NCBI RefSeq assembly: GCF_015209965.1
Contig: NZ_MU158689.1
Location: 965,629 to 1,029,628, forward strand
Direction: 5' to 3'
Origin: Sphingobacterium pedocola
GTDB lineage: Bacteria > Bacteroidota > Bacteroidia > Sphingobacteriales > Sphingobacteriaceae
DNA: 64,000 nucleotides
Shown: positions 35,970-45,128 of the stretch, piece after piece
Position numbering within the stretch: position 1 is the stretch's first letter
Layout: each line of letters opens with the position of its first letter
The notes under the pieces: generated by a model
Told to the model about the DNA's origin: nothing
The model's input: only the letters and a program-made list of their open reading frames with translations
The model's database searches: none
Position numbers and translations under genes: made by a program

Positions 35970-36503
35970 CTTGTTTAAAACACGATTTCCTCTGCTTTTA
36001 ATAGCCGGGGTTGGACTTTGTGATATACAAAGCTGTAATTGGGCGGTCAATTCTTCCTGGATCCAATCTTCATCATTTTTTAAATAAAATAGGATATCAA
36101 AACAGTTTACTTTTACGGCTATCGGACAATTTAAATTAAGTAAAGAAGTAAATGTTTTTTCTAAAATAACTTTACGTTGATCATTTTCAGGGATAGTGAA
36201 CTTATTTTTAGGTGATAAGATCCACATAATTAGCTTAGTATAGGAGCGCAGGCAACTCCAGTTCTCTGTTTTAATATAAGCATCTATCACGTGCTCTGTA
36301 TGTTTGGTAAAGTAATTGGGTTCTTTTAAAAATACGGTTTCTATAATCCATGCCGCCCGGAAAGCGATTTGCTTGTCGTCGGTTTGTAAGGAAAGTTCAA
36401 ATAATTCATCCAATGAATGCAACGCGAAAACAGCTGAAGAGACTTCCGAAACCCTAATTTTTACTAAGGTTTTAGAAATCTCCTCATAATTCTTCAAATC
36501 CAT
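35946..36503 (-). CDS. HEAT/ARM-repeat-like hypothetical protein
   Basis: From ATG 36503 this is 185 residues, starting one base after the stop of the upstream peptidase gene; an in-frame start at 36569 would overlap the peptidase and is unlikely. The sequence is all-helical with repeating pairs (AFALHSLDELFELSLQTDDK, AFRAAWIIETVFLKEPNYF), as in HEAT-like solenoids. No catalytic motif is visible. It is probably a protein-protein interaction module translated with the DPP-IV-type peptidase. Confidence 0.78.
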   Translation of the reverse strand: MDLKNYEEISKTLVKIRVSEVSSAVFALHSLDELFELSLQTDDKQIAFRAAWIIETVFLKEPNYFTKHTEHVIDAYIKTENWSCLRSYTKLIMWILSPKNKFTIPENDQRKVILEKTFTSLLNLNCPIAVKVNCFDILFYLKNDEDWIQEELTAQLQLCISQSPTPAIKSRGNRVLNKLKRITNA

Positions 36504-36504
36504 A

Positions 36505-38994
36505 TTAGTTCTTAAGCGGTCTGTCCCGATTAACCTCAATGAGGTCAACTTCATTTTGTTTAGACTCACCTAAAAGGTGTTCACTAAAATAATCCGCCAT
36601 TTTCCAGAAGAAGTATTCAGTCATATCTCCGAACGCATGACGTTGTCCAGGTAGCATTACAAAGTCAAAACGTTTATTTGCTTTGATCAATGCCTCGACC
36701 ATACGGATTGAGTTCGCAGGGTGCACATTATTATCAATATCTCCTGTCACGATTAATAGCTTACCTTTTAAGTTTTTTGCTAAATCAGTGTTTTTTTGTA
36801 TCTGGTAATTAAAAGTAGTATCTCCTTTTTCTGTAATAGATTCCTGAACGCCGTGGTGTCGTTCACTCCACCATCTATTATAAATATTGTTTTCATGATT
36901 ACCAGCGCCCGAAACAGCAACTTTAAAAAAATCTGGATAAACAAGCATCGCTGCTGTTGACATAAATCCACCTCCGGAATGTCCTGTAATCCCTACTTTA
37001 TCGATATCAATGAAATGATGACGGGCAGCGAGTTGTTCTGCAACTACTTTTTTATCTTCTAATCCATAGTCCCGTAAATTGCCGTATCCATAGGTATGAT
37101 ACCATTTGGAGCGGGCCGGATGTCCGCCACGGTTACCAACGGAGACCACAATAAAACCCATCTGTGCCAGGCGATCGATGCGATCCATACTTCTTCCAAA
37201 ACTTTTATTCACTGCTTCCGTTTGCGGACCTGGATATACATATTCAATGATAGGATAAGTCTTAGTGGAGTCGAAATCATAAGGCTTATACAATACACCG
37301 TAGAGATCTGTAATACCATCGCCTGCTTTTACTTTGAATGTCTCCGGGAATTGATATCCCGCGGCGAAAAGCTGTGTCAGATCTGCTTCTTCGAGTTTCA
37401 TGATTAATTGGCCAGAAGCATTATATAGGTTAGATGCCGGTACGGTATTCACGCGCGAGAAATTGTCCACAATGAAAGTCCCACTTTCACTTATGTTTAC
37501 TTGATGATCATAATCTCCCGGTGTTAATAATTTTATACCTGACCCATTTTTATTGATTGCATAATAATAGGAATAATAAGGGTCAATGTTTTTCTCACGC
37601 CCGTTGGCTTTGAAATATAAAGTGCCAGTTGATTCGTTATATGACGTTAATTCCTGACAATGAAACTCCCCCTTTGTGATTTGGCTAAGTAGCTTTCCCT
37701 GTGTACTATACAAGTAAAATTGGCCCCATCCATCCCGTTGAGACCAGTGAATAAATTCATTGCCGTTATTGATAAAGGTTGGCTTTTGAATATCAAGGTA
37801 GACGTTTGCGCGTTCCTCAACTAATGTGCGTACACTTCCATCTACACCTACGGCAAGTAGATCGATGCGTTTTAAATCCCGGCTAGAGCGGGCGATATAA
37901 AATTCTTTATCATTGCCCAGCCAATAGTTGATATAATGTTTGCCTTTTAAATTTTCTTTTTTTCTTTCTTTAGACCAAAGACTTAGTGTCTGATTTTTGA
38001 ATCTATAGACAGGGATTTGCTTCGGTTTTAGGGAACTCACTTCGAAAAGGTGAAGCTCGGTTTCTGTCGAATCAGTTTCTCCAGGCATGAGGTATTTATA
38101 GGTCTCCAGGGTTGGTCTTTTTCCGCCAACGTTGTTTATCACCCAAAGCGCAGGATTGTTTCTATTGTCTTTGCGGGTTAGAACAAAATGCTTTCCGTCG
38201 GGACTCCAATTCAACCGTACCGGCTTTCTTTTTTTTAATTCATCGTCTTCAGATTTTTTATCTCCACTGGTAACACTATATTCATCACCGCCCCAAGCGT
38301 AATACTGTACACCATCGGTCGTGAATTGGTTTTCTACAATTGTAGAATCCTTTTCATCTAGGATTGCTTTTTTATAGTTGGCATAATCCATCCAGTATAG
38401 ATTATAGTTTTTAGCATAATATACGCGCGAAGTGTCTGGATTAAAGATGGCCCAATACGGTTTTGCTTTTTCCTTAGTTGTGTCACTTAGTTCTTTTAAA
38501 TCTCTAGAAATAAGGTTGTATTCGAAGAAAAAAGTTTTTTTCTTTATCGTATCCTTTTTATTGGTTAGTTTTTTAATCTCTTCCTTACTCTTTACCGTAT
38601 CTTTTGTACTGGGAACTTCAAAACGGATCAAATTTTCATCTTCCATGAAACGCAGGTTATCTAGTGTCAAGTGCTGCGCATCAAACGGATTACGAACGAT
38701 TGAAGTAATCTTTGCTGCCATTTCGGCGTGGTCAAATAGTTCGGATTTCTGGCGGGATTTAGGATCCACCAAGTACCATTTTTTGCCCGATGACGTTGTG
38801 TATTCATACCAAAATTTATCCCCAAAATTTATCCAGTTGGGCTTCACTTCAGTAGAGAATATCATGGTGCGAAGTTTTGAAGGGGAAAATTTGGAGGCCA
38901 ATTGATAATTAGGTTTTACCTGATTGCCCTTTTCCTGTGCATATGAGAGGAAAATGCCACAGGTAAAGAGTATTCCTAAGATGTAATTCTTCAT
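36505..38994 (-). CDS. S9 family serine peptidase, DPP-IV type
   Basis: The 829-residue protein has a signal peptide (ILGILFTCGIFLSYAQ), an N-terminal beta-propeller (residues about 50-560, VRLNWSPDGKHFVLTRKDNR), and an alpha/beta-hydrolase domain. Catalytic Ser is in GITGHSGGGFMS, Asp in VTGDIDNNVHP and His in LPGQRHAFGD. It should release dipeptides from the N-terminus of peptides, often Xaa-Pro, in the periplasm or at the surface. It is first of a two-gene unit with the HEAT-like gene. The two POT peptide transporters in the window could use its products. Confidence 0.95.
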   Translation of the reverse strand: MKNYILGILFTCGIFLSYAQEKGNQVKPNYQLASKFSPSKLRTMIFSTEVKPNWINFGDKFWYEYTTSSGKKWYLVDPKSRQKSELFDHAEMAAKITSIVRNPFDAQHLTLDNLRFMEDENLIRFEVPSTKDTVKSKEEIKKLTNKKDTIKKKTFFFEYNLISRDLKELSDTTKEKAKPYWAIFNPDTSRVYYAKNYNLYWMDYANYKKAILDEKDSTIVENQFTTDGVQYYAWGGDEYSVTSGDKKSEDDELKKRKPVRLNWSPDGKHFVLTRKDNRNNPALWVINNVGGKRPTLETYKYLMPGETDSTETELHLFEVSSLKPKQIPVYRFKNQTLSLWSKERKKENLKGKHYINYWLGNDKEFYIARSSRDLKRIDLLAVGVDGSVRTLVEERANVYLDIQKPTFINNGNEFIHWSQRDGWGQFYLYSTQGKLLSQITKGEFHCQELTSYNESTGTLYFKANGREKNIDPYYSYYYAINKNGSGIKLLTPGDYDHQVNISESGTFIVDNFSRVNTVPASNLYNASGQLIMKLEEADLTQLFAAGYQFPETFKVKAGDGITDLYGVLYKPYDFDSTKTYPIIEYVYPGPQTEAVNKSFGRSMDRIDRLAQMGFIVVSVGNRGGHPARSKWYHTYGYGNLRDYGLEDKKVVAEQLAARHHFIDIDKVGITGHSGGGFMSTAAMLVYPDFFKVAVSGAGNHENNIYNRWWSERHHGVQESITEKGDTTFNYQIQKNTDLAKNLKGKLLIVTGDIDNNVHPANSIRMVEALIKANKRFDFVMLPGQRHAFGDMTEYFFWKMADYFSEHLLGESKQNEVDLIEVNRDRPLKN

Positions 38995-39089
38995 GTAATA
39001 TAGCGCGTTGATAATAATTGTTAACGAAATTATCTTTTTTTAATAAGAAATAGGGAGGGAGATATTGTAATATTTTTGATAGTAATTTT

Positions 39090-40514
39090 TTAATAAAATT
39101 TCTCATTAAAATTGACTAAAAATAGTTCTTGCGTGGCCCGTGTAATGGCGGTATACAACCACCTCAAAAATTCGGTATTCAACATTTCATCGATTAAATA
39201 ACCTTGATCGATAAATACGAGTGGCCATTGTCCGCCCTGTGCTTTATGACAGGTAATAGCATAAGCAAATTTAACCTGTAGTGCATTATAATACGGGTCT
39301 TTTTTGATGGCTTCAAGACGGTCTTTTTTCGGCCCGATATCTTCATAATCTTTTGCTATGCTTTCATACAGTTGTTGTTGTAACTCATAAGGCAATTGGG
39401 GAGCATCTACATGAAGACTATCGAGTAACACGCGACAGCGAATAGCATCGCCCTCGTTATTATCCAAAAATTCTAAATAGAGATCAGCAAACCGAAATCC
39501 GTGCATATCGTGTATATTGCCAACTTTCCGGATTGCCGCCATATCTCCATTAGCGATAAATCCTGTGTGATTTTCATCATGTTGCTGTAGCCAGTAGTAA
39601 TTATTTCGCACGATCATGACTAGGTCACCGCCAGTAACTTCTTCTTCTCTGAATAGTATTTGGTTTCTAATATGTTTGTTATAAAGATTGGCGGATTTAT
39701 TCGATCGGCAGATAACCATGCAGTTTTCGATTCCGTATTTGTTGTAAGCATAGTGTAACCCCTCAATTAATCGTTCTCCCGTCATTCTGTAAACATCTTT
39801 AAATCCAGATGTTATGAATTTTGGAAAGCTGTATGTCGCATCGCTCTCATCCAGTTTTATTTCATTTCGAATCTTGGTAGCGTTAAAGAGTATCCCTGAG
39901 TTTTTTGCCTGTCGCACTACATCCGTCATTTCATAACTAAAGGTCTGAAGTCCGAATTCTTGATTGATATAGCCTGAATTTAAGGCAGGACTGTTTTCTA
40001 ACCCAACAGGCGGTAGCTGGGCGGTATCTCCCACAAAAAGGATTATACAGTTTTCGCCCGAACGAACATAGGAGATTAAGTCATGCAAGAGACCATTTGA
40101 AAAAATATTTATTCCCTCATTGGATATCATGGATGCCTCATCGATAATGAATAATGTATTTTGATGTCGATTTTCAGCGATCGAAAAATCCATTTGTAGG
40201 CTAGCAGCAGACTTTTTACGGTATATTTTTTTGTGAACGGTTAAGGCATTACGGCCTGAATAGGCTCCCATTACTTTGGCGGCTCGCCCTGTAGGAGCAA
40301 GAAGAATAGCTCTTTTTTGCAACTTGGGGAGCGTTTTTACCAATGAACTAATGATGGTAGTTTTTCCCGTACCTGCGTAACCTTTTAGAATAAAGCAAGA
40401 AGTTTCCGAAAAGGTTTGTAAGAACTCACCCAGTAGAGAAAACACTTCTTCTTGTTGTAGGGTAGGTTTCCAGGAAAACTCTTGAATGAGAAGATCTTTA
40501 ATATACACATCCAA
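39090..40514 (-). CDS. RecD-like ATP-dependent DNA helicase (superfamily 1B)
   Basis: The 474-residue helicase has motif I GYAGTGKTTIIS, motif II LFIIDEASMIS, motif III FVGDTAQLPPVG, and C-terminal motifs VKFAYAITCHKAQGGQWP (V) and LYTAITRATQELFLV (VI). The order and short length match the RecD2/Pif1-like AAA_30 group with a UvrD_C_2 domain, found in Bacteroidota apart from RecBC. It likely moves 5' to 3' on single-stranded DNA in repair or replication. It is a single gene, divergent from the DUF3822-rsmD unit. Confidence 0.92.
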   Translation of the reverse strand: MDVYIKDLLIQEFSWKPTLQQEEVFSLLGEFLQTFSETSCFILKGYAGTGKTTIISSLVKTLPKLQKRAILLAPTGRAAKVMGAYSGRNALTVHKKIYRKKSAASLQMDFSIAENRHQNTLFIIDEASMISNEGINIFSNGLLHDLISYVRSGENCIILFVGDTAQLPPVGLENSPALNSGYINQEFGLQTFSYEMTDVVRQAKNSGILFNATKIRNEIKLDESDATYSFPKFITSGFKDVYRMTGERLIEGLHYAYNKYGIENCMVICRSNKSANLYNKHIRNQILFREEEVTGGDLVMIVRNNYYWLQQHDENHTGFIANGDMAAIRKVGNIHDMHGFRFADLYLEFLDNNEGDAIRCRVLLDSLHVDAPQLPYELQQQLYESIAKDYEDIGPKKDRLEAIKKDPYYNALQVKFAYAITCHKAQGGQWPLVFIDQGYLIDEMLNTEFLRWLYTAITRATQELFLVNFNEKFY

Positions 40515-40528
40515 AGTTATTTAAAAGG

Positions 40529-40559
40529 TTTGTCAATTCAATTGTAAAAGCTAATTTTG
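40529..40559 (+). promoter_or_regulatory. Promoter of the DUF3822-rsmD unit
   Basis: TTTG (40529-40532), a 19-base spacer and TAATTTTG (40552-40559) match the consensus fully, 40 bases before the ATG. Confidence 0.85.
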
Positions 40560-40599
40560 TTGTCAAAGATTGGCTTAATCTGCTAAATAATATTATTCA

Positions 40600-41391
40600 A
40601 TGAACTACACATCAGAAGAATTTCATATTCACTATATTTCCTCTTATACGCTATTTGTCAATAGTGACTATGCGTACGACCACCTAGTGGTTGTAGATGA
40701 GCAAAAGAATGTTTTGGTTTTCATGAAGTATGAAACGACGAAACCTTCTACGGAAGCAATGAAGATATTAAGCCTGCCTTTTCAACATATTTTTGTGACA
40801 CTTCCTCACCAAAGCCTTGTTTTAATTCCAACGGATGTGTTTCAACATGCGGAGAAAGATATTTATGCTGATTATTTTATTGATCAAAATGGAGACCATA
40901 CTTACGTAAAAAATTTATCCTTAGGTATTACGGCACTTTATCAATATGATTTGTTATTATATAATAGATGGAAGAATCTCTTTTCGGAAGCACACTTTGT
41001 TCCATCGTTCGACGTAATTATACGGCAGGCACAATTAAATATCCCTATTCAAGGGGAAACTTTGGGCGTTCATATTTATGATAGTCAAGCCGATCTATTT
41101 TTATATGTAGATGGCGCTTTGCAATTGTACAACACATTTGAGGTCCAGACCGTTGACGACTTAAGTTATTTTATGCTAAGTATATTCAAAAATTTCGGTT
41201 TAACGCATAAAATTCAACGAATTCTATTGAGTGGCGCGGATGAAGGGTCGGAGTGGGGTGAACGGCTGTCTAAGTATACGGAGGATTTAGAAGTAATAAA
41301 GGCTAAATCAAAATGGATAACGACTGATGATGACGTAAAAAGCCAAATTCCTAATTTGAATATTTTAATGGATAGTCAATTATGCGTATAA
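40600..41391 (+). CDS. DUF3822 family protein
   Basis: The 263-residue protein matches DUF3822, a Bacteroidota family that sits directly upstream of rsmD in many genomes. It resembles the actin/Hsp70-type fold used by pilus and competence proteins, with beta-rich N-terminus (HIHYISSYTLFVNSDYAYD) and the GGxD-like RILLSGADEGSEW motif near the end. No function is established. It overlaps rsmD by 10 bases. Confidence 0.88.
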   Translation: MNYTSEEFHIHYISSYTLFVNSDYAYDHLVVVDEQKNVLVFMKYETTKPSTEAMKILSLPFQHIFVTLPHQSLVLIPTDVFQHAEKDIYADYFIDQNGDHTYVKNLSLGITALYQYDLLLYNRWKNLFSEAHFVPSFDVIIRQAQLNIPIQGETLGVHIYDSQADLFLYVDGALQLYNTFEVQTVDDLSYFMLSIFKNFGLTHKIQRILLSGADEGSEWGERLSKYTEDLEVIKAKSKWITTDDDVKSQIPNLNILMDSQLCV

Positions 41392-41918
41392 TCGGAGGAA
41401 GATTAGGAGGAATTAGACTCAACCCGCCAACCAATCTACCCGTACGGCCTACCACCGATATGGCAAAAGAAGCTTTGTTCAATATTTTGTTAAATCAGAT
41501 TGATATTGATGGAACAACATGCTTGGATTTATTTTGTGGCACCGGAAATATTTCGTTCGAACTTGCTTCTCGCGGAGCCACGCACGTTGATGCGATAGAT
41601 ATACACAACAAATGCCTTTTTTATATTAAGGATACATGTGGGAAGTATGAGATTGAAACTATTCATACACGCAAAGCAGACGTCTTTACGTATATTACTT
41701 CTGCTAAAAAAAGCTACGATTTAATTTTTGCCGATCCTCCATATAATATCGACAAATTGCCACAGCTACCCGAGATAATTCTGAGCAATAATTTGTTGGA
41801 GTCAGGGGGTATTCTTGTCATAGAACATCCTTCCACGCGTAAAATGGTTGCACATCCGGCTTTTGTGGAAACGCGAAAATACGGATATTCCTCTTTTAGC
41901 TTTTATGAACAAAAATAA
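41382..41918 (+). CDS. rsmD: 16S rRNA (guanine(966)-N(2))-methyltransferase
   Basis: The 178-residue enzyme begins MRIIGGRLGGIRL and carries RPTTDMAKEALFNIL, the SAM-binding motif DLFCGTGNISFELASRGA, and the catalytic DPPYN motif. It methylates G966 of 16S rRNA in the small subunit. It overlaps the DUF3822 gene by 10 bases and precedes coaD by 91 bases, the order usual in this phylum. Confidence 0.96.
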   Translation: MRIIGGRLGGIRLNPPTNLPVRPTTDMAKEALFNILLNQIDIDGTTCLDLFCGTGNISFELASRGATHVDAIDIHNKCLFYIKDTCGKYEIETIHTRKADVFTYITSAKKSYDLIFADPPYNIDKLPQLPEIILSNNLLESGGILVIEHPSTRKMVAHPAFVETRKYGYSSFSFYEQK

Positions 41919-42009
41919 TGAATAATTGCGCTTGTGAGTTCACAAATTAACCGCTGAACGCCCATGATGTCACTAAAAAGCATTGTTAAATAGTTAACGA
42001 TAAACAAAT

Positions 42010-42474
42010 ATGAAAATAGCAGTCTTCCCCGGTTCATTTGATCCATTTACGTTGGCACACAAAGATTTGGTAGATAGGTCGTTATCGTTGTTTGATAAAA
42101 TATATGTAGCGATCGGCATTAATTCTTCTAAGAAAGGAATGATGGCATTTGAGAAACGTAAGAGCGCAATTGAAGCGGTATACACCAATTCAGAACAGAT
42201 CACTGTGGATCTATTTTCAGGGCTCACGATTGATTATTGTACATCGGTAGGTGCACAATTTATATTGAGAGGCCTTCGTAATACAAACGATTTCATCTAC
42301 GAAGACGCGATTGCTCAAAATAATTTGATTCTTGCTCCTCATATTGAAACCTATTTTTTATTAAGTAGAAGTGGAACCGCACATATATCATCTACAATTG
42401 TTAGAGATATCTTTGTAAACGGTGGGACAATTGATAAGTTGGTGCCGCAAGAAGTAATCGATTTTTTACGATAG
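42010..42474 (+). CDS. coaD: Pantetheine-phosphate adenylyltransferase
   Basis: The 154-residue nucleotidyltransferase has the N-terminal GSFDPFTLAHKDLVDRS (the T/HxxH nucleotide-binding site), GLRNTNDFIYEDAIAQNN and ISSTIVRDI. It makes dephospho-CoA, the penultimate step of coenzyme A synthesis. Length and motifs are standard. It ends 2 bases from the convergent helicase gene. Confidence 0.97.
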   Translation: MKIAVFPGSFDPFTLAHKDLVDRSLSLFDKIYVAIGINSSKKGMMAFEKRKSAIEAVYTNSEQITVDLFSGLTIDYCTSVGAQFILRGLRNTNDFIYEDAIAQNNLILAPHIETYFLLSRSGTAHISSTIVRDIFVNGGTIDKLVPQEVIDFLR

Positions 42475-42475
42475 A

Positions 42476-43783
42476 TTAAGTTCGCATAAATTTAATTTTA
42501 TTACCCTTAATCTTTCCCGGACCATCATTCTTGAGAATGCGGGAAGCTATATTTCTTTTTACCGCGATATAAGCTTCATTATCTTTAACCTCAATAATAC
42601 CAATGTCTTCTTTTTCGACGCCATCAAGTTGAAGCGTATACCCAACCAAATCGATTTTGTTTACTTTATTCTTTTTTCCCACGGGAATATAAAGTGTGGC
42701 ATAGGGGGTGTTTGATGGTAGATCATATTCTTCTTCCAAAATAATTTCTTCCGTTAGATCAGGTATATATGGGAAATCATCGTCCGGTTTGAGCATTACA
42801 ATAACGTCTCCTTCCGTATTCATACGTGCTGTACGTCCGTTTCTGTGAACGAAAGCATCTTCTTTATAGGGTAATTGATAGTGGATAATGGTATCCACGG
42901 CGGGAATATCGAGGCCCCGTGCAGCTAAATCTGTGGTTAATAGTATCCGATTGCTGTTGTTTCTAAACTTTAAGAGTGCTAATTCTCGATCTCTTTGTTC
43001 TAGACCACCGTGAAAAACATCATGAATGAGCAGACGATCTTCCAATAATTCGCTAATATGATCTACGGCATCCCGATGATTGCAAAAAATCAATATTTTT
43101 TTGTCGCCCAGCTCACAGAGTAGCTTAAAAAGCGTTTTGAGTTTGTGCTGAGGGGAAGAGGTTATTTTCTTGTACGTAAGATTAGGGATACTTTCATTAT
43201 CGGCTAAATAATCGATTGTAATTGGGTTATTAAGCGACATAAAATCAGGATATTCAATTAATTTTGTCGCCGAGGTCAATATTTTGTGTTCAATTTGATC
43301 AATCTGTGATAACAAATTAGACATCTGACCATGAAAACCGAATTCCAATGATTTATCAAATTCGTCTAATACAACCGTATGTATTTTTCTAGGGTTAAAG
43401 TGCCCTCTGTCTAAATGGTAGATAAGACGTCCGGGGGTACCAATTAATATGCTAGGTGCTTCTTTTAACGTATTCCGTTCTATCTTGGTATCGTGCCCCC
43501 CATAGCAGCAGGTTACCTTCTGACCTGTCACCACTTTTTTAATAACAGATTCTATTTGTAACGCTAGTTCCCGTGTCGGAACAACGATGAGCACCTGAAC
43601 GAGGTCTTTGATGAACGGATCCACTAGCTGGTTGATTATTAGCGAGAAGGCGAGCGTTTTACCGGTGCCGGTAGGAGATAGAACTATTAGATCCTGTTGC
43701 TTCTTGAATTTTTCCGTAACTTCCAGCTGCATGGGGTTCAACGATTCGATACGTAAGTTTTGAAGAATTTTTTCGATGTCCAT
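42476..43783 (-). CDS. DbpA-like DEAD-box RNA helicase (DEFD variant)
   Basis: The 435-residue protein has a Q motif (SLNPMQLEV), motif I SPTGTGKTLAF, motif Ia PTRELALQIE, motif II VLDEFDKSLEFGF, motif III ILTSATK, motif V TDLAARGLDIP and motif VI HRNGRTARM. The C-terminal 70 residues resemble the DbpA RNA-binding domain, which targets 23S rRNA hairpin 92 in E. coli. The motif II sequence is DEFD instead of DEAD. It is probably a large-subunit ribosome assembly helicase. It is divergent from the OmpA lipoprotein across a gap with a candidate small RNA. Confidence 0.92.
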   Translation of the reverse strand: MDIEKILQNLRIESLNPMQLEVTEKFKKQQDLIVLSPTGTGKTLAFSLIINQLVDPFIKDLVQVLIVVPTRELALQIESVIKKVVTGQKVTCCYGGHDTKIERNTLKEAPSILIGTPGRLIYHLDRGHFNPRKIHTVVLDEFDKSLEFGFHGQMSNLLSQIDQIEHKILTSATKLIEYPDFMSLNNPITIDYLADNESIPNLTYKKITSSPQHKLKTLFKLLCELGDKKILIFCNHRDAVDHISELLEDRLLIHDVFHGGLEQRDRELALLKFRNNSNRILLTTDLAARGLDIPAVDTIIHYQLPYKEDAFVHRNGRTARMNTEGDVIVMLKPDDDFPYIPDLTEEIILEEEYDLPSNTPYATLYIPVGKKNKVNKIDLVGYTLQLDGVEKEDIGIIEVKDNEAYIAVKRNIASRILKNDGPGKIKGNKIKFMRT

Positions 43784-43957
43784 GGCGCTAAATTAAATAA
43801 ATAATACGGTAGCTATGCGATATATTTAACAACTGATTGGATGAAGATCTCAAGCGGCGGGTTAACGTGCCTACTGTATTACAGGATAATTATTAAAAAA
43901 TATGTTAATATAAGTAGTTTGAACTTTTTGTGGCATTAAGATTGATTAATATTTAAT

Positions 43958-44024
43958 TCATAATTTAGGTTAATAATTGGTTTAATAATAAGCCTTCAAT
44001 CTCCCCGGTTGAAGGCTTATTTAT
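43958..44024 (+). ncRNA. Candidate small RNA, copy B
   Basis: The head (TCATAATTTA, GGTTAATAATTGG, TTTAATA) matches the block at 16861 with two substitutions and one inserted base across 30 bases. A perfect 13-base-pair hairpin follows (AATAAGCCTTCAA/TTGAAGGCTTATT, 9-base loop) and then TTATTT. It lies in the 324-base gap between the divergent DbpA-like helicase and OmpA genes, where a terminator for either gene is not expected. Promoter elements upstream are less clear than for copy A (TTTTTG at 43925, TAATATTT at 43947). Confidence 0.5.
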
Positions 44025-44107
44025 TTAAAATCCTTAAATATTGTTAATATGATATGGAAGGGCATTTAATTTGCTATCTTCACATACGTGAAAACAATAA
44101 AAAAAAT

Positions 44108-44995
44108 ATGCTTAGACATAAAAGAATAATTCCATTAACTATATTACTAGGTAGTTTAGTGATGGTGAGCTGTGTTAGCAATAAAAAATATTTAGCCTTG
44201 CAAACACAACATCAGGATCTAGCAACGCTTTACCAAAAGGGACAAGTGGATTTAGCAGAAAGCCGGGCCAAAGTAAAAAGTCTGGAAGACCAATTAGAAC
44301 AAGAAAGAAAAAATAATGCTGCATTAAAAGAAGCATATTCAAAATTGCAAACGACATTGGATAATAGTATATCGCAAAATTCGCAAGGGAATGTGAATAT
44401 TTCTAAACTAGTAGATGAAATCAATGCTTCAAATAAGTATATTAAACATCTTGTAAATACAAAAAATAAGAGTGATTCATTGAATGTCGTGTTGACAAAC
44501 AATCTAACACGTTCACTTAGTCGTGAAGAATTACGTGATGTTGATGTGAAAGTGTTAAAAGGTGTGGTGTACATATCCCTTTCCGATAATATGCTTTACA
44601 AATCAGGTAGTTATGAAATATCTGAAATGGCCGGAGAAACATTGAGCAAAATCGCGAAAATTATTCAGGATTATAAAGATTACGAAGTTCTTATAGAAGG
44701 TAATACGGATAGTGATCCTATTTCGAAAACAAATATTCGTAACAATTGGGATCTGAGTACTTTAAGAGCATCATCTGTTGTGCAAGCGTTACAGAATAAT
44801 TATGGGGTAGAACCTAAAAGATTGACAGCTGGTGGACGTGGTGAGTATAATCCGATTGCGGATAATTCTACGCCAGATGGGAAAGCTAGAAATAGACGGA
44901 CACAGATTATCATTACGCCTAAGCTAGATCAATTTATGGAATTGATTGACAAGGCTCCAGAGACAGATAATGCACCTGCAATAGAAGAATTGTAG
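44108..44995 (+). CDS. OmpA family peptidoglycan-binding lipoprotein
   Basis: From ATG 44108 this is 295 residues; an upstream ATG at 44054 would hide the lipobox. The order is a lipoprotein signal (LGSLVMVSC), a coiled coil of about 90 residues (LAESRAKVKSLEDQLEQERK), a short linker, and a C-terminal OmpA domain with YEVLIEGNTDSDPI, LRASSVVQAL and GRGEYNPIADNSTPDGKARN. It links the outer membrane to peptidoglycan. A lone gene with its own terminator, followed by two more lipoprotein genes on the same strand. Confidence 0.93.
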   Translation: MLRHKRIIPLTILLGSLVMVSCVSNKKYLALQTQHQDLATLYQKGQVDLAESRAKVKSLEDQLEQERKNNAALKEAYSKLQTTLDNSISQNSQGNVNISKLVDEINASNKYIKHLVNTKNKSDSLNVVLTNNLTRSLSREELRDVDVKVLKGVVYISLSDNMLYKSGSYEISEMAGETLSKIAKIIQDYKDYEVLIEGNTDSDPISKTNIRNNWDLSTLRASSVVQALQNNYGVEPKRLTAGGRGEYNPIADNSTPDGKARNRRTQIIITPKLDQFMELIDKAPETDNAPAIEEL

Positions 44996-45012
44996 CTTCC
45001 TTTTAAACGAGT

Positions 45013-45050
45013 AAATGTCCTTAGTAGTAAATTATTAAGGACATTTTTTT
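45013..45050 (+). terminator. Terminator of the OmpA lipoprotein gene
   Basis: AAATGTCCTTA pairs perfectly with TAAGGACATTT across a 12-base loop, followed by Ts. Confidence 0.9.
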
Positions 45051-45128
45051 GTAGGTGATAAGTAAAAGAAACGTTGTCTAAGTTTAAGATGGCGGTAAAT
45101 TTGGCATGATTGTTTATACTCAGCAAGA

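Noticed and set aside
36504-36569. Longer start for the HEAT-like gene
   Set aside because: It would overlap the peptidase end; the ATG at 36503 one base after the peptidase stop is the better start.
38432-38905. Open frame of 157 codons on the plus strand
   Set aside because: It is antisense to the DPP-IV-type peptidase, which has clear catalytic motifs and a signal peptide.
38909-39106. Small open frame of 65 codons on the minus strand
   Set aside because: It overlaps the signal-peptide end of the peptidase gene and the helicase stop and shows no conserved pattern.
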